Assembly: GCA_002345675.1 (NCBI GenBank)
Contig: DDWL01000015.1
Span: 1-64,000, forward strand
DNA length: 64,000 nt
Direction of reading: 5' to 3'
Origin: Bacteroidales bacterium UBA2287
Lineage (GTDB): Bacteria > Bacteroidota > Bacteroidia > Bacteroidales > Tenuifilaceae
Shown: positions 17,122-25,726 of the stretch, piece by piece
Position numbering within the stretch: the first letter of the stretch is position 1
Layout of the letters: every line of letters begins with the position of its first letter
The notes under the pieces: generated by a model
Told to the model about the DNA's origin: nothing
What the model saw: the letters and a program-made list of their open reading frames with translations, nothing else
Database searches by the model: none
Translations under genes and position numbers: made by a program

Positions 17122-18384
17122 ATGAAACCAACAATTAGTTTTATCAGAATAGGTATCGTAGCCCTATTAATTGGGGCATACGGCAACCTAATGGCCCAAA
17201 ATGGCGACTCGTACGTTACCTTTAAGGGCGCACTAAAAGATGGAAAAACCAAAGAAAGTTTGGTTTTTGCAACGGTTACACTACCCGAAACGCATATAGG
17301 AACGGTGTCGAATAGCGATGGCGACTTCGCTCTTAAAGTTCCAAAAACACACACTTCGAAGTCGATTTTAATAACACACCTTGGGTATAAGAATAAAGTA
17401 GTTGAGCTTTCGTCGCTAAAGCCCGATAATGGGAACGTTATCTTTCTAGAACCTGCTTCGGTAAACCTCGATGAGATTACAGTAAGGCCTCTCGATGCTC
17501 AAAAAATTGTTCTCGATGCGCTGCAGAAAGTTCCTTACAATTACAGCAATAGACCTAATATGCTACTGGGATTTTACAGAGAAACCATTAAACAGCGCCG
17601 CGACTACGTTTCGATTTCGGAAGCAGTTGTTGATATATATAAAGCACCTTATAAATCGGCTGCCGAAGGCGATAGGGTTCGCATTTTTAAAGGGCGCAAA
17701 AGTTCTAATGTTAAAAGGAGCGACACTCTTGCTGTAAAACTTCAAGGAGGTCCCAATGTTTCGTTACTTCTCGATATTGCGAAAAACCACGATCTGCTTC
17801 TATTCGATGAAACGTTAAACTTATACAATTTCACCTTCGATGATTTGGTAACCATTGATAATACCATGTGTTACGTAATATCGTTCTCGCAAAAGTCGTT
17901 CGTTTTAGAACCTCTTTACTTTGGAAAACTTTACATCGACACAAAAAATTTAGCTATTGTTATGGCTCAGTTTAGCCTGAATATTGAGGATAAGGACAAA
18001 GCTGCATCGATGTTTGTAAAGAAAAAACCTTACGGCGTCAAATTCTACCCTACTTCAACTTCGTACCTAGTTACCTATAAACAGCAAAATGGTTTTTACT
18101 ACCTCAACTACGCACGTAACGAGGTAAAATTTAAGTGTACTTGGCCAAAAAGAATTTTTAGTTCGAACTATACCATTAACTCCGAGCTAGCAATAACCGA
18201 CCGAGAAGTGGATAACACAACACGCCTAACATACCGCGAGTCATTCCGAAGCAACGATGTTTTCTCAGATGCCGTTACCGCTTTTAACGACGAAAATTTT
18301 TGGGGCGAGTACAACGTAATTGAACCCGACGAAGCAATTGAGTCGGCAATTAAAAAGTACGGAAAAAGGCTTAAAAGACAATAG
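17122..18384 (+). CDS. Secreted CarboxypepD_reg-like domain protein
   Basis: A 420-residue exported protein with a signal peptide (VALLIGAYGNLMAQ). A carboxypeptidase-regulatory-like beta-sandwich follows at about residues 30-120, with the hallmark VFATVTLPETHIGTVSNSDG. The remaining 300 residues are a domain of unknown function. They are clearly related to the C-terminal part of the gene at 20064-21641; both contain SDTL..KL.GG...LLDIAKN and a following LYNFT segment. The two paralogues flank the ECF sigma and FecR genes, which suggests that they belong to the same envelope process. A strong terminator follows. Confidence 0.75.
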   Translation: MKPTISFIRIGIVALLIGAYGNLMAQNGDSYVTFKGALKDGKTKESLVFATVTLPETHIGTVSNSDGDFALKVPKTHTSKSILITHLGYKNKVVELSSLKPDNGNVIFLEPASVNLDEITVRPLDAQKIVLDALQKVPYNYSNRPNMLLGFYRETIKQRRDYVSISEAVVDIYKAPYKSAAEGDRVRIFKGRKSSNVKRSDTLAVKLQGGPNVSLLLDIAKNHDLLLFDETLNLYNFTFDDLVTIDNTMCYVISFSQKSFVLEPLYFGKLYIDTKNLAIVMAQFSLNIEDKDKAASMFVKKKPYGVKFYPTSTSYLVTYKQQNGFYYLNYARNEVKFKCTWPKRIFSSNYTINSELAITDREVDNTTRLTYRESFRSNDVFSDAVTAFNDENFWGEYNVIEPDEAIESAIKKYGKRLKRQ

Positions 18385-18405
18385 TTCATTTAAGTTTCGA
18401 TTACA

Positions 18406-18446
18406 AAATGGGGCAAGGATTGGAAACTCAACTCCTTGCCCCATTT
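18406..18446 (+). terminator. Intrinsic terminator after CarboxypepD_reg gene
   Basis: A perfect 14-bp stem (AAATGGGGCAAGGA and its complement) around a 13-base loop. There is no long T-run on the plus strand, but the stem is very strong. It isolates the first paralogue from the sigma factor operon. Confidence 0.75.
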
Positions 18447-18462
18447 CCCAAAAAAAAATTCA

Positions 18463-18470
18463 TACTTTTG
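18463..18470 (+). promoter_or_regulatory. -7 promoter element for the ECF sigma operon
   Basis: TACTTTTG matches TAnnTTTG and lies 20 bp before the sigma factor ATG, just after the terminator. The -33 region is poorly matched. Confidence 0.5.
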
Positions 18471-18489
18471 GTGTATACACTTTAGAACG

Positions 18490-19044
18490 ATGAACCTCTT
18501 TGAACTAAATACTTTAAGACGAATTAAGCAAGGCGATGTGAAGGAGTTCGAAAAGCTCTTTCGGAAGTACTACCCCGTTCTTTGTATGTTTACTCGAAAG
18601 TACGTTAACGACATGGACTCGGCCGAGGAGATAGTTCAAGATTTGTTTTATAAACTTTGGAAAGACAGAGAGTCCATTGATGTTAAAACTTCGCTTAAAG
18701 CTTACCTATTCCAATCGGTTAAGAACAAAGCCTTAAAGGTAATTGACCATAACGCTGTAAAGCAAAAGCACGCAGCCTATGTTAAGCAAGACCTCGAAAG
18801 CACATCGGTTGACAATTCGGACAGCATTGAGGTAACCGAACTTAGTGAAGCAATAACCCGAACATTAAACCAGCTGCCCGAACGGTGTCGGGAAATTTTC
18901 ATCCTTAGTCGATTCGATGGGCTAAAATACCATGAAATTGCCGAAAAGCTATCGATTTCGATTAAAACGGTAGAGGCTAACATGGGCAAAGCGCTACAGC
19001 TTTTTAGGAGTAGCCTTAAACCCTTCGACAACCTAGCCAGCTAA
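18490..19044 (+). CDS. ECF-type RNA polymerase sigma factor
   Basis: A 184-residue sigma factor of the Bacteroidota ECF class that pairs with FecR. Region 2 contains FEKLFRKYYPVLCMFTRKYV and SAEEIVQDLFYKLW. Region 4 contains LPERCREIFILSRFDGLKYHEIAEKL followed by an HTH (SIKTVEANMGKAL). The ATG at 18490 is chosen because it sits 20 bp after a -7 box; longer frames would run into the terminator. The FecR gene follows after 18 bp. Confidence 0.93.
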   Translation: MNLFELNTLRRIKQGDVKEFEKLFRKYYPVLCMFTRKYVNDMDSAEEIVQDLFYKLWKDRESIDVKTSLKAYLFQSVKNKALKVIDHNAVKQKHAAYVKQDLESTSVDNSDSIEVTELSEAITRTLNQLPERCREIFILSRFDGLKYHEIAEKLSISIKTVEANMGKALQLFRSSLKPFDNLAS

Positions 19045-19062
19045 CTGTTAACAAAAGTTGCC

Positions 19063-20067
19063 ATGAAAACGAACGAGAACATACAAGATTTCTACATAGA
19101 AGCAGCCAAGTTTTTAGCTGGCGAACTTAATAGCGAGGAACAGCAAGCCTTTAGTAATCGTTGCGCAGTTCCCGAGAACAAAACCCTTTTTAATGAAATG
19201 AAACGAGACTGGAATAAAATTAGAATGACACAAAAAAGTAGCACCATTAATACCGATAGGGCTTGGAATACCCTTTTCAATAAACTCGAAAGCGAAAGTT
19301 TAATAGCAACCCCCGAATATAAAAACAATTTCACTTTTGGTGCTTGGCTAAAAGTTGCTGCCGTTGTAACCATTATGGTTTCAATTGGCGGTGTGTTTTA
19401 CCTAAACCCTTTTAAAAGTTCACAAATTGCAATTGAAACGGTAAGCGAAAATGAAACACTTGTTAGAACCCTTGCCGATGGATCGACGGTTTACCTTAGC
19501 GGAAATACGACCCTATTGTTTCCCGAAAAATTTGCATCGAAGGAACGTTTGGTGAACCTAACTGGAGAGGCATTTTTCGAAGTTGCACCCGACCGTAGTA
19601 AACCCTTCCGAATTGAAACCAACGGAGCTATTGTAGAAGTTGTTGGCACATCGTTTAAGCTAAAGTCGCTGAGCAAAACCGATTTCGCCATTCAGGTTGA
19701 AACAGGAATTGTAAAAGTATTCGACACACAAAATGACAATAAAAGTTTTACAGTTACTGCTGGAGAGCAACTTATTGCCAGCAATAATACTTTTTTAAAA
19801 TCGAACTTTACAAAAGGGAGCAACAAACTAAACCCTGCAAAGCGAATTCACTTTAAGGACGAAACCCTTGGGAATGTTATTGAAGTTGTGAACCGAAATT
19901 ACGGAAGCAGCTTAACCGCATCGACTAACAATTTAAGTTCGCGGCGCATTACCGTTACGTTTCAGGGTAGTTCAATCGATACAATCGTTGCCGTTCTTTG
20001 CGCTAGCCTTGAGTTAAAGGCAAGCAGCGAAAATGGGCAAACTGTTCTGACCGAAAAAGGACAATGA
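19063..20067 (+). CDS. FecR-family anti-sigma factor
   Basis: A 334-residue membrane regulator that holds the ECF sigma factor and relays a signal from the outer membrane. Residues 1-85 are the cytoplasmic sigma-binding part (EAAKFLAGELNSEEQQAF). A membrane helix follows near 90-113 (WLKVAAVVTIMVSIGGVFYL). The periplasmic FecR domain has VRTLADGSTVYLSG and GEAFFEVAPDRSKPF. The C-terminal DUF4974-like segment (LGNVIEVVNRNYG) is typical for the phylum. Its stop overlaps the next start (ATGA). Confidence 0.93.
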   Translation: MKTNENIQDFYIEAAKFLAGELNSEEQQAFSNRCAVPENKTLFNEMKRDWNKIRMTQKSSTINTDRAWNTLFNKLESESLIATPEYKNNFTFGAWLKVAAVVTIMVSIGGVFYLNPFKSSQIAIETVSENETLVRTLADGSTVYLSGNTTLLFPEKFASKERLVNLTGEAFFEVAPDRSKPFRIETNGAIVEVVGTSFKLKSLSKTDFAIQVETGIVKVFDTQNDNKSFTVTAGEQLIASNNTFLKSNFTKGSNKLNPAKRIHFKDETLGNVIEVVNRNYGSSLTASTNNLSSRRITVTFQGSSIDTIVAVLCASLELKASSENGQTVLTEKGQ

Positions 20068-21641
20068 TATTTTTAAAAAATCGAATCCATTTCACTATAA
20101 AGGCAACGGTTATAGTAATCATTGCCCTTTTCCCATTTATACATTCAGCGGTATTTGCTCAAGCATATGCCGACAGCGTAATGCAAAAAAGGGTAACCCT
20201 TGGTCGACTTAAAGCAACAACCTACGAAGCGTTAAACCGAATTACCGACAGCACTGGTTACCTGTTTGTTTACGACAGCCGAATTATATCGAACGAAAAA
20301 AAAGTTAGGCTCAATATTCAACCTTCGACCATTAAAGAGGCACTCGACCAAATTTTAGCCGACACAACCCTGTGCTACAAAACCATAGGAAAACACATAA
20401 TACTTTACCGAACAGCAGGCAGCCCCAAGGCTGAAAAGGTTATTCAACAGGCCGACTCAAGCAAGCACATTATTTTAAAGGGACGAATAGTCGATTCGCA
20501 AAATCAAAGAGCCTTAGCTTTTGCTACAATTGGCATTCCGAAGCTGGCAATTGGAAACGTAAGCAACTCAGAAGGATTTTTTTCGCTTAAACTACCCTTC
20601 GAGGCCTTGGGCTTAAGCGTTACCATATCGCATTTAGGTTACAAAACCCGAACGGTTCCAGTTGAAGTTCTTCTTTTCGAAGCTTCCGATATTTTCCTCG
20701 ACGTTGAATACGTTTCAATTCAGGAAGTTATAATTAGACAATTTGACCCGAGGAAAATGGTAGAGGACTTTATTACCCGAATACCCCAGAACTATGGAAA
20801 AGAGCCAACATACCTTACTGCATTTTACCGCGAGGGCGTTCGAAAGGGAAATGGCTACCTAAACTACTCCGAGGGAATTTTTAAGATATACAAATCGAGC
20901 TACGCAAGCGGGTACGAAACCGATCAGGTTAAAACCCTTAAAACCCGAAAGCTTCGAAATGTAAATCCTTCGGACACTTTGGACATAAAGCTTAAGGGAG
21001 GAATTGGAGGCGCCCTTATGCTCGACATTGCAAAAAATATCGATAACTTTTTTAGCAAAGAAGTTTTAGAACTTTACAACTTTACTAAATCCGACATTGT
21101 TGTTTTTAACGAGCGGTTAACCTACGCAATAAACTTCGATCAAAAGGAATTTGTAACCGATCCTCTAATTGAGGGAACACTTTACATCGATATTGAAACA
21201 CTTTCGTTGGTTGGAGCCGACATGCAGGTTAACCCCCAAAGAATTAGCGGACTAACCAACCAACTTGTGGTTAAGCGAAACAGGCGCATATCGATTAAGC
21301 CCGAAAAGGTAACCTATTCAATACGGTACGGTTTTCTAAACCATAAATTTCATCTTTCGCACGTACGTGGCGACTTGCAGTTTAAGTATAAAAGAAGAAA
21401 TCAGCTTTTTTACGGACGCTTTTATGCCTTTCTCGAAATGGCAACAAGCCATGTTGATAGCCTAAACGTAACGCGATTCGAACGAAAGGATGCAGAACCG
21501 TTAACCTCAATTTTTTCGGAAACCGCATCGAAAACCGATGATCGTTTTTGGAAAAATTTCAATTCCATTCCACCCGAAGCAAATCTTTACGAAGCACTTA
21601 AGAACATGTCGTTCGAAGCATTCACTTCGGAAAACGAATAA
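20064..21641 (+). CDS. STN domain plus CarboxypepD_reg protein without a TonB barrel
   Basis: A 525-residue exported protein. After the signal peptide an STN (secretin/TonB short N-terminal) domain occupies about residues 45-115 (TYEALNRITDSTGYLFVYDS...TIKEALDQILADT). A CarboxypepD_reg domain follows at about 135-220 (AFATIGIPKLAIGNVSNSEG), then the domain shared with the gene at 17122. An STN domain normally sits on a TonB receptor and touches FecR; here no receptor barrel follows. It is translationally coupled to fecR, so it is the likely signal partner. The stop codon lies inside the 106-bp direct repeat. Confidence 0.8.
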   Translation: MIFLKNRIHFTIKATVIVIIALFPFIHSAVFAQAYADSVMQKRVTLGRLKATTYEALNRITDSTGYLFVYDSRIISNEKKVRLNIQPSTIKEALDQILADTTLCYKTIGKHIILYRTAGSPKAEKVIQQADSSKHIILKGRIVDSQNQRALAFATIGIPKLAIGNVSNSEGFFSLKLPFEALGLSVTISHLGYKTRTVPVEVLLFEASDIFLDVEYVSIQEVIIRQFDPRKMVEDFITRIPQNYGKEPTYLTAFYREGVRKGNGYLNYSEGIFKIYKSSYASGYETDQVKTLKTRKLRNVNPSDTLDIKLKGGIGGALMLDIAKNIDNFFSKEVLELYNFTKSDIVVFNERLTYAINFDQKEFVTDPLIEGTLYIDIETLSLVGADMQVNPQRISGLTNQLVVKRNRRISIKPEKVTYSIRYGFLNHKFHLSHVRGDLQFKYKRRNQLFYGRFYAFLEMATSHVDSLNVTRFERKDAEPLTSIFSETASKTDDRFWKNFNSIPPEANLYEALKNMSFEAFTSENE

Positions 21642-21736
21642 AAAAAGAGGCTGCCCTTTTTCGACAGCCTCTTAATTATAGTTGATTCGATTATTACATC
21701 ATTACATCCATTCCGCACGTTCCTGGGTGAGCAGGC
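21631..21736. repeat. Left copy of 106-bp direct repeat (decayed groEL tail and terminator)
   Basis: This segment aligns end to end with 23469-23574, without net length change and at roughly 80% identity by eye. It carries the end of the STN gene, a terminator hairpin and, on the minus strand, an in-frame relic of the groEL end (PAHPGTCGMDVMM versus the true PAHPGMGGMDGMM). The two copies flank the ATPase gene and the transposase remnant. Confidence 0.8.
21640..21671 (-). terminator. Terminator hairpin of the left repeat copy
   Basis: Stem GAGGCTG (21647-21653) with CAGCCTC (21665-21671); the minus strand continues with seven T. It now ends the ATPase gene and may also stop the STN operon from the other side. 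Confidence 0.6.
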
Positions 21737-21775
21737 AAGCACGCCAGCAGTGTGATTAAAACCTTTAACATTTTA

Positions 21776-23098
21776 CTACATATCTTCCAACGATAAGCAA
21801 ACCATTTCAAACCGATATTTTGGCAAAACCTTGTTTTTAAGATGCTCTACTTTGGCAGCCAGCAATTCTGGTTTAAAGTTTTTCTTTTGACGCTTTACTT
21901 CGGCTATTACAGCCTGATTCTTCTCCAATTTTAGCGCAACAATATCTATCTCGTTCTGACTTCCCCTTGGCTCCCACCATGAACCAATGGTGCGGAATTG
22001 CATACTTTCGGCAAATTGCTGCTTGAAGTAAAGTTCCAACACCTTACCAGAGTATGTAGGGTAATCAGCCATTATGATGGTTTGCAACGCATCGAAGTTT
22101 TTAATTTCTATTAACGACCTATGACGGTCGAAATAGTTGAACCAGAAGCGGATAAAATTATCCTTTATCTCATAGCGAACCGTTTGGGTTCCTTCTTTTG
22201 ACATCACAGGGCGTGTTCGGGTAATAATATTGTAATCCTCAATTAACCTTTTTATTTGCCCTCCAATGCTTTTATCGCCTAAAGCAGTTTCAATTTCTGG
22301 TTGGGTATTAGTTCCTCCCGAAATGGCACTCAGTATTGAAAAGTAGGTGGTATAGTTCTTCCCAAACTCTTCAATAAGAAGATTCTTTCCTTCATCGGTA
22401 AAGGGCGAGTTCTCCCTAACCATAAAAGAAATCATATTGTTTACGCTAAGCAAACCATTATCGCAGAAAAGTTCCAGATACTTCGGCACACCACCTGTGA
22501 AAGCAAACAGTGCGAGTAAATCGTCATTGTTATATTGAGGATAGTGGTCGCGCATAATCTCTTTAAGTGTTGACAAGCCCAATGGCGACAACTTGATGAT
22601 ATTATCGGCTCGTCCAAATAAGGGCTCCTTGGCATGCTGAAATATTTTTAGCATGAGCGAATTTACCGAACCAGAGACAATGAGATTCATTCTTGTTCGT
22701 TTGCGGTACTGATCCCAAATATTCTGCATATCGCTGAAAATTGATTCATTGATATTGTAAAACTCCTGAAACTCGTCGATAACCAAGTTGAACGGTTTAC
22801 TTACCGACAATTCCATCATATATTGGAAAAGCGATTGGAACGACCGAATTTCGGTAGGCACGAAGGCGTTAAGCGACTGCGCAATTATTGGAATAAATTC
22901 AGCGCACAGAGTTGTCTCATTCTTTCGACCAACAAACAGATATACTGTTGTGGTTTGTTCTACGGCTTTCATAATAAGGCTCGTTTTTCCAATTCGCCTT
23001 CTTCCGGTAACTACCGTAAACCGAGAATATTCATTGAAAGACAACTTCTGAATCCTTTGCAATTCAGATATTTCACTTGTTCTATTGTAAAATTTCAT
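21776..23098 (-). CDS. ATP-binding protein, archaeal-type ATPase with DUF234 nuclease-like domain
   Basis: A 440-residue protein of the ATPase_2 (STAND-like) family. Walker A is TGRRRIGKTS, Walker B LVIDEFQEF, and a sensor motif lies in IVSGSVNSLM. A winged-helix part follows near 260-320. The C-terminal DUF234 domain carries the PD-(D/E)xK-like pattern SQNEIDIVAL...VIAEVKRQKK, so a nuclease activity is possible. Cellular roles of this family are not known; the genes are often mobile. It lies inside an insertion bounded by a 106-bp duplication, next to a transposase remnant. The ATG at 23098 is chosen over an in-frame GTG two codons upstream. Confidence 0.85.
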   Translation of the reverse strand: MKFYNRTSEISELQRIQKLSFNEYSRFTVVTGRRRIGKTSLIMKAVEQTTTVYLFVGRKNETTLCAEFIPIIAQSLNAFVPTEIRSFQSLFQYMMELSVSKPFNLVIDEFQEFYNINESIFSDMQNIWDQYRKRTRMNLIVSGSVNSLMLKIFQHAKEPLFGRADNIIKLSPLGLSTLKEIMRDHYPQYNNDDLLALFAFTGGVPKYLELFCDNGLLSVNNMISFMVRENSPFTDEGKNLLIEEFGKNYTTYFSILSAISGGTNTQPEIETALGDKSIGGQIKRLIEDYNIITRTRPVMSKEGTQTVRYEIKDNFIRFWFNYFDRHRSLIEIKNFDALQTIIMADYPTYSGKVLELYFKQQFAESMQFRTIGSWWEPRGSQNEIDIVALKLEKNQAVIAEVKRQKKNFKPELLAAKVEHLKNKVLPKYRFEMVCLSLEDM

Positions 23099-23104
23099 AA
23101 TCAC

Positions 23105-23325
23105 ATAATTTTGTTACCAGCGTTACGGTTACTGCTGTAACAAAGTTAATGCATTTACTCAGATTTACAATTTTTTTCTTGTTTTTACAAAACGCTGCTT
23201 GCATAAGCCCCCGCTCGGCGAACCCCGCTGGCTATTGGGGTGAAGATTTCATCGAACTTAAATAGCGGTTTGCCTACGGCGAACTCGCCAAAAAACGGCT
23301 CGGTTCCTGACCGCATAAAATTCAA
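23105..23325. other. Intergenic DNA between ATPase gene and transposase remnant
   Basis: About 220 bp, more GC-rich than other gaps, with imperfect palindromes such as CCCC at 23223-23226 against GGGG at 23237-23240, and repeated CGGCGAA words. REP-like palindromes often accompany RAYT transposases, so these may be relics of such a unit. No gene is seen. Confidence 0.35.
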
Positions 23326-23470
23326 TTACCGATACGTTTTCCATGGCAAATCAAGAAAAACGATTTCCAACAGACCATCCATGTCAGCGTAATTCCTTGC
23401 ACTTGAGTAACGGTAATCTTCTGGTTTATCGACCAATCCAGCACGCATAGGATTATTGTGCATGTAGAAA
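23326..23470 (-). pseudogene. REP-associated tyrosine transposase, C-terminal remnant
   Basis: The minus strand is open for about 48 codons to a TAA at 23326-23328. It reads FYMHNNPMRAGLVDKPEDY, then RYSSARNYADMDGLLEI. This is the typical end of IS200-like RAYT transposases (HNNPVRAGLV..PEDYxYSSARNY). The catalytic HUH and Tyr parts are missing: upstream the frame runs directly into the right copy of the 106-bp repeat at about 23469. The gene was therefore truncated at that junction. Confidence 0.85.
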
Positions 23471-23574
23471 AACGAATAAAAAAAGGGGCTGCCCTAATAG
23501 GCAGCCCCTTAAGTATAGTTTGTTTAAAATATTACATCATTCCATCCATTCCGCCCATTCCGGGGTGAGCAGGC
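23469..23574. repeat. Right copy of 106-bp direct repeat (functional groEL tail and terminator)
   Basis: This copy contains the real groEL 3' end and its terminator, plus the same AAAACGAATAAAAAAA segment that ends the STN gene at the left copy. That segment has no coding role here. The original order was therefore STN gene, shared terminator, groEL, which was later split by a 1.7-kb insert. Confidence 0.8.
23478..23508 (-). terminator. Intrinsic terminator of groESL
   Basis: A perfect 9-bp GC-rich stem GGGGCTGCC/GGCAGCCCC with a 6-base loop, followed by seven T on the minus strand, 24 bp after the groEL stop. Confidence 0.85.
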
Positions 23575-25169
23575 ATTCCTCCGCCTTTCTCTTTCTCCTC
23601 AACCATTAAACACTCGGTTGTAAGAAGCATGCCAGCAATTGATGCTGCATTTTCGAGAGCTACACGGGCAACCTTGGTTGGATCGATTACACCGCTTTGG
23701 AAAAGATTTTCGTACTTATCGGTGTGAGCATTATAACCGTAATCGGCTTTGCCCTCTTTTACCTTTTGTACAACTACTGAACCTTCCATGCCAGCATTCT
23801 CGACAATTTGGCGAAGCGGCTCTTCGATGGCGCGTTTCACAATTTGCATACCTGTTGTTTCGTCCTCATTAACGCCAGTAAGATTTTCGAGCGCTTCGAT
23901 CGCACGAATATAGGCAACACCACCACCAGGAATAATTCCTTCCTCAACGGCTGCACGGGTTGCGCTAAGCGCATCGTCAACACGGTCCTTCTTCTCCTTC
24001 ATTTCGGTTTCGGTCGAAGCGCCTACGTATAGAACCGCAACACCGCCAGCAAGTTTAGCTAAGCGTTCCTGAAGTTTTTCGCGATCGTAATCGGAAGTTG
24101 TATTCTCAATTTGAACCTTAATTTGAGCAACACGCTTTTCGATAGTTTCTTTATTGCCACCACCATTTACTATGGTTGTATTTTCCTTATTGAGGGTAAT
24201 TTTTTCGGCTTTGCCAAGCATGTCCATTTTTGCAGCATCGAGACGAAGACCTTTTTCCTCCGAAATTACAACGCCACCTGTAAGAATTGCGATATCTTCG
24301 AGCATTTCCTTACGGCGATCGCCAAAGCCTGGGGCTTTAACAGCTGCAATTTTAAGCGAACCACGAAGTTTATTTACAACAAGTGTTGCAAGAGCTTCGC
24401 CATCAATATCTTCGGCAATAATAAGGAGTGAGCGACCATTTTGAGCTACAGGCTCAAGTATTGGAAGCAAATCCTTCATGGTCGAAATTTTACGATCGGT
24501 AATAAGCACTAGAGGAGTATCTAGCACTGTTTCCATTTTCTCGGGATTTGTAATGAAGTAAGGAGAAATGTAACCGCGGTCGAACTGCATTCCTTCAACA
24601 ATTTCAACGGTAGTTTCAATTCCCTTTGCCTCTTCAACAGTAATAACGCCTTCCTTTTTAACCTTTTTCATTGCCTCGGCAATAAGGTTTCCAATTTCGT
24701 GGTCGTTGTTAGCCGATATGGTGGCAACTTGTTCAATTTTTGTATAATCGTCGCCAATGGCAACCGACTGCTTTTTAAGGTGTTCAACAACTTTTATAAC
24801 AGCTTTGTCGATTCCCCTTTTCAAGTCCATTGGATTTGCACCAGCGGTAACGTTTTTTAAACCTACTGTAACAATTGACTGCGCCAAAACGGTAGCGGTA
24901 GTTGTTCCGTCGCCAGCATCGTCGGCGGTTTTCGAAGCAACCTCCTTAGCAAGCTGAGCTCCAACATTTTCTAAAGGATCGCTAAGCTCAATTTCCTTGG
25001 CAACGGTAACGCCATCTTTAGTAATTTGGGGTGAGCCAAATTTCTTTTCGATAACAACATTACGACCTTTTGGGCCAAGTGTTACTTTTACTGCATTAGC
25101 TAGCTGGTCGACACCCTTTTTTAGGTGCTCGCGAGCTTCGCTATCGAATTTTATAATTTTTCCTGCCAT
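23532..25169 (-). CDS. groEL: Chaperonin GroEL
   Basis: Subunit of the 14-mer folding chamber; uses ATP and works with GroES to fold cytoplasmic proteins. The 545-residue protein has LGPKGRNVVIEKKFGSPQIT at its start, the ATP-binding GDGTTTATVLAQ, and the classic Gly-Met tail (GMGGMDGMM). groES lies 38 bp upstream in the same operon. No CIRCE element was seen before groES. Confidence 0.98.
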   Translation of the reverse strand: MAGKIIKFDSEAREHLKKGVDQLANAVKVTLGPKGRNVVIEKKFGSPQITKDGVTVAKEIELSDPLENVGAQLAKEVASKTADDAGDGTTTATVLAQSIVTVGLKNVTAGANPMDLKRGIDKAVIKVVEHLKKQSVAIGDDYTKIEQVATISANNDHEIGNLIAEAMKKVKKEGVITVEEAKGIETTVEIVEGMQFDRGYISPYFITNPEKMETVLDTPLVLITDRKISTMKDLLPILEPVAQNGRSLLIIAEDIDGEALATLVVNKLRGSLKIAAVKAPGFGDRRKEMLEDIAILTGGVVISEEKGLRLDAAKMDMLGKAEKITLNKENTTIVNGGGNKETIEKRVAQIKVQIENTTSDYDREKLQERLAKLAGGVAVLYVGASTETEMKEKKDRVDDALSATRAAVEEGIIPGGGVAYIRAIEALENLTGVNEDETTGMQIVKRAIEEPLRQIVENAGMEGSVVVQKVKEGKADYGYNAHTDKYENLFQSGVIDPTKVARVALENAASIAGMLLTTECLMVEEKEKGGGMPAHPGMGGMDGMM

Positions 25170-25207
25170 AGCTTTAAACTATTTACTTTTATTAATTACT
25201 GTTCGAA

Positions 25208-25486
25208 TTAAATAACAGCCAAAATGTCGGACTGCTTCATCATTAGGTAGTCCTTACCGTCGACCGAAATTTCGGTGCCAGCGTATTTTCCGTAAAGCAC
25301 AACATCGCCAACTTTAACTTCCATGGTTATATCTTTTGTGCCAGGACCAGCAGCTTTAACTGTGCCTTTCATGGGCTTTTCCTTAGCTGTGTCGGGAATA
25401 TAGATTCCGCTAGCGGTTCTTTCTTCAGCCTCCATTGGCTCAACAAGTACTCTGTCGGCTAATGGTTTAATTTTTACTTCTGACAT
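25208..25486 (-). CDS. groES: Co-chaperonin GroES
   Basis: The 92-residue lid protein of the GroEL chamber. It starts with KIKPLADRVLVEPMEAEERT, carries the mobile loop region around ASGIYIPDTAKEKP, and ends with the usual GTEISVDGKDYLMMKQSDIL. It is the first gene of the groES-groEL operon. The 240-bp gap upstream holds the secG terminator. Confidence 0.98.
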   Translation of the reverse strand: MSEVKIKPLADRVLVEPMEAEERTASGIYIPDTAKEKPMKGTVKAAGPGTKDITMEVKVGDVVLYGKYAGTEISVDGKDYLMMKQSDILAVI

Positions 25487-25672
25487 TTCTTTATAATTTA
25501 ATAGTTAAACATTTTCATTAATCGAGTTGGTTACTTACGAATGATGTGCCAAACCTTCGATTTAAGTGTTTTGAGTTAATAAACTGACAAAAGGTTAGGG
25601 TTGCATATTTTATATGACTATTCAATGCAGTGGTTTCGATGCAGAAACCTTGCTACAGTGTGGATAAAATAA

Positions 25673-25707
25673 AAATGGGTGTTAGACTGACACTCTGACA
25701 CCCATTT
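25673..25707 (-). terminator. Intrinsic terminator after secG
   Basis: AAATGGGTGTTAG pairs with CTGACACCCATTT (13 bp with one G-U pair) around a 9-base loop. On the minus strand it is followed by a T-rich run. It ends the secG operon before groES. Confidence 0.75.
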
Positions 25708-25726
25708 CGCGGTACGTTAAAAAAGT

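Noticed and set aside
25487..25672. Expected CIRCE heat-shock operator before groES
   Set aside because: No TTAGCACTC-N9-GAGTGCTAA type repeat is present in the gap.
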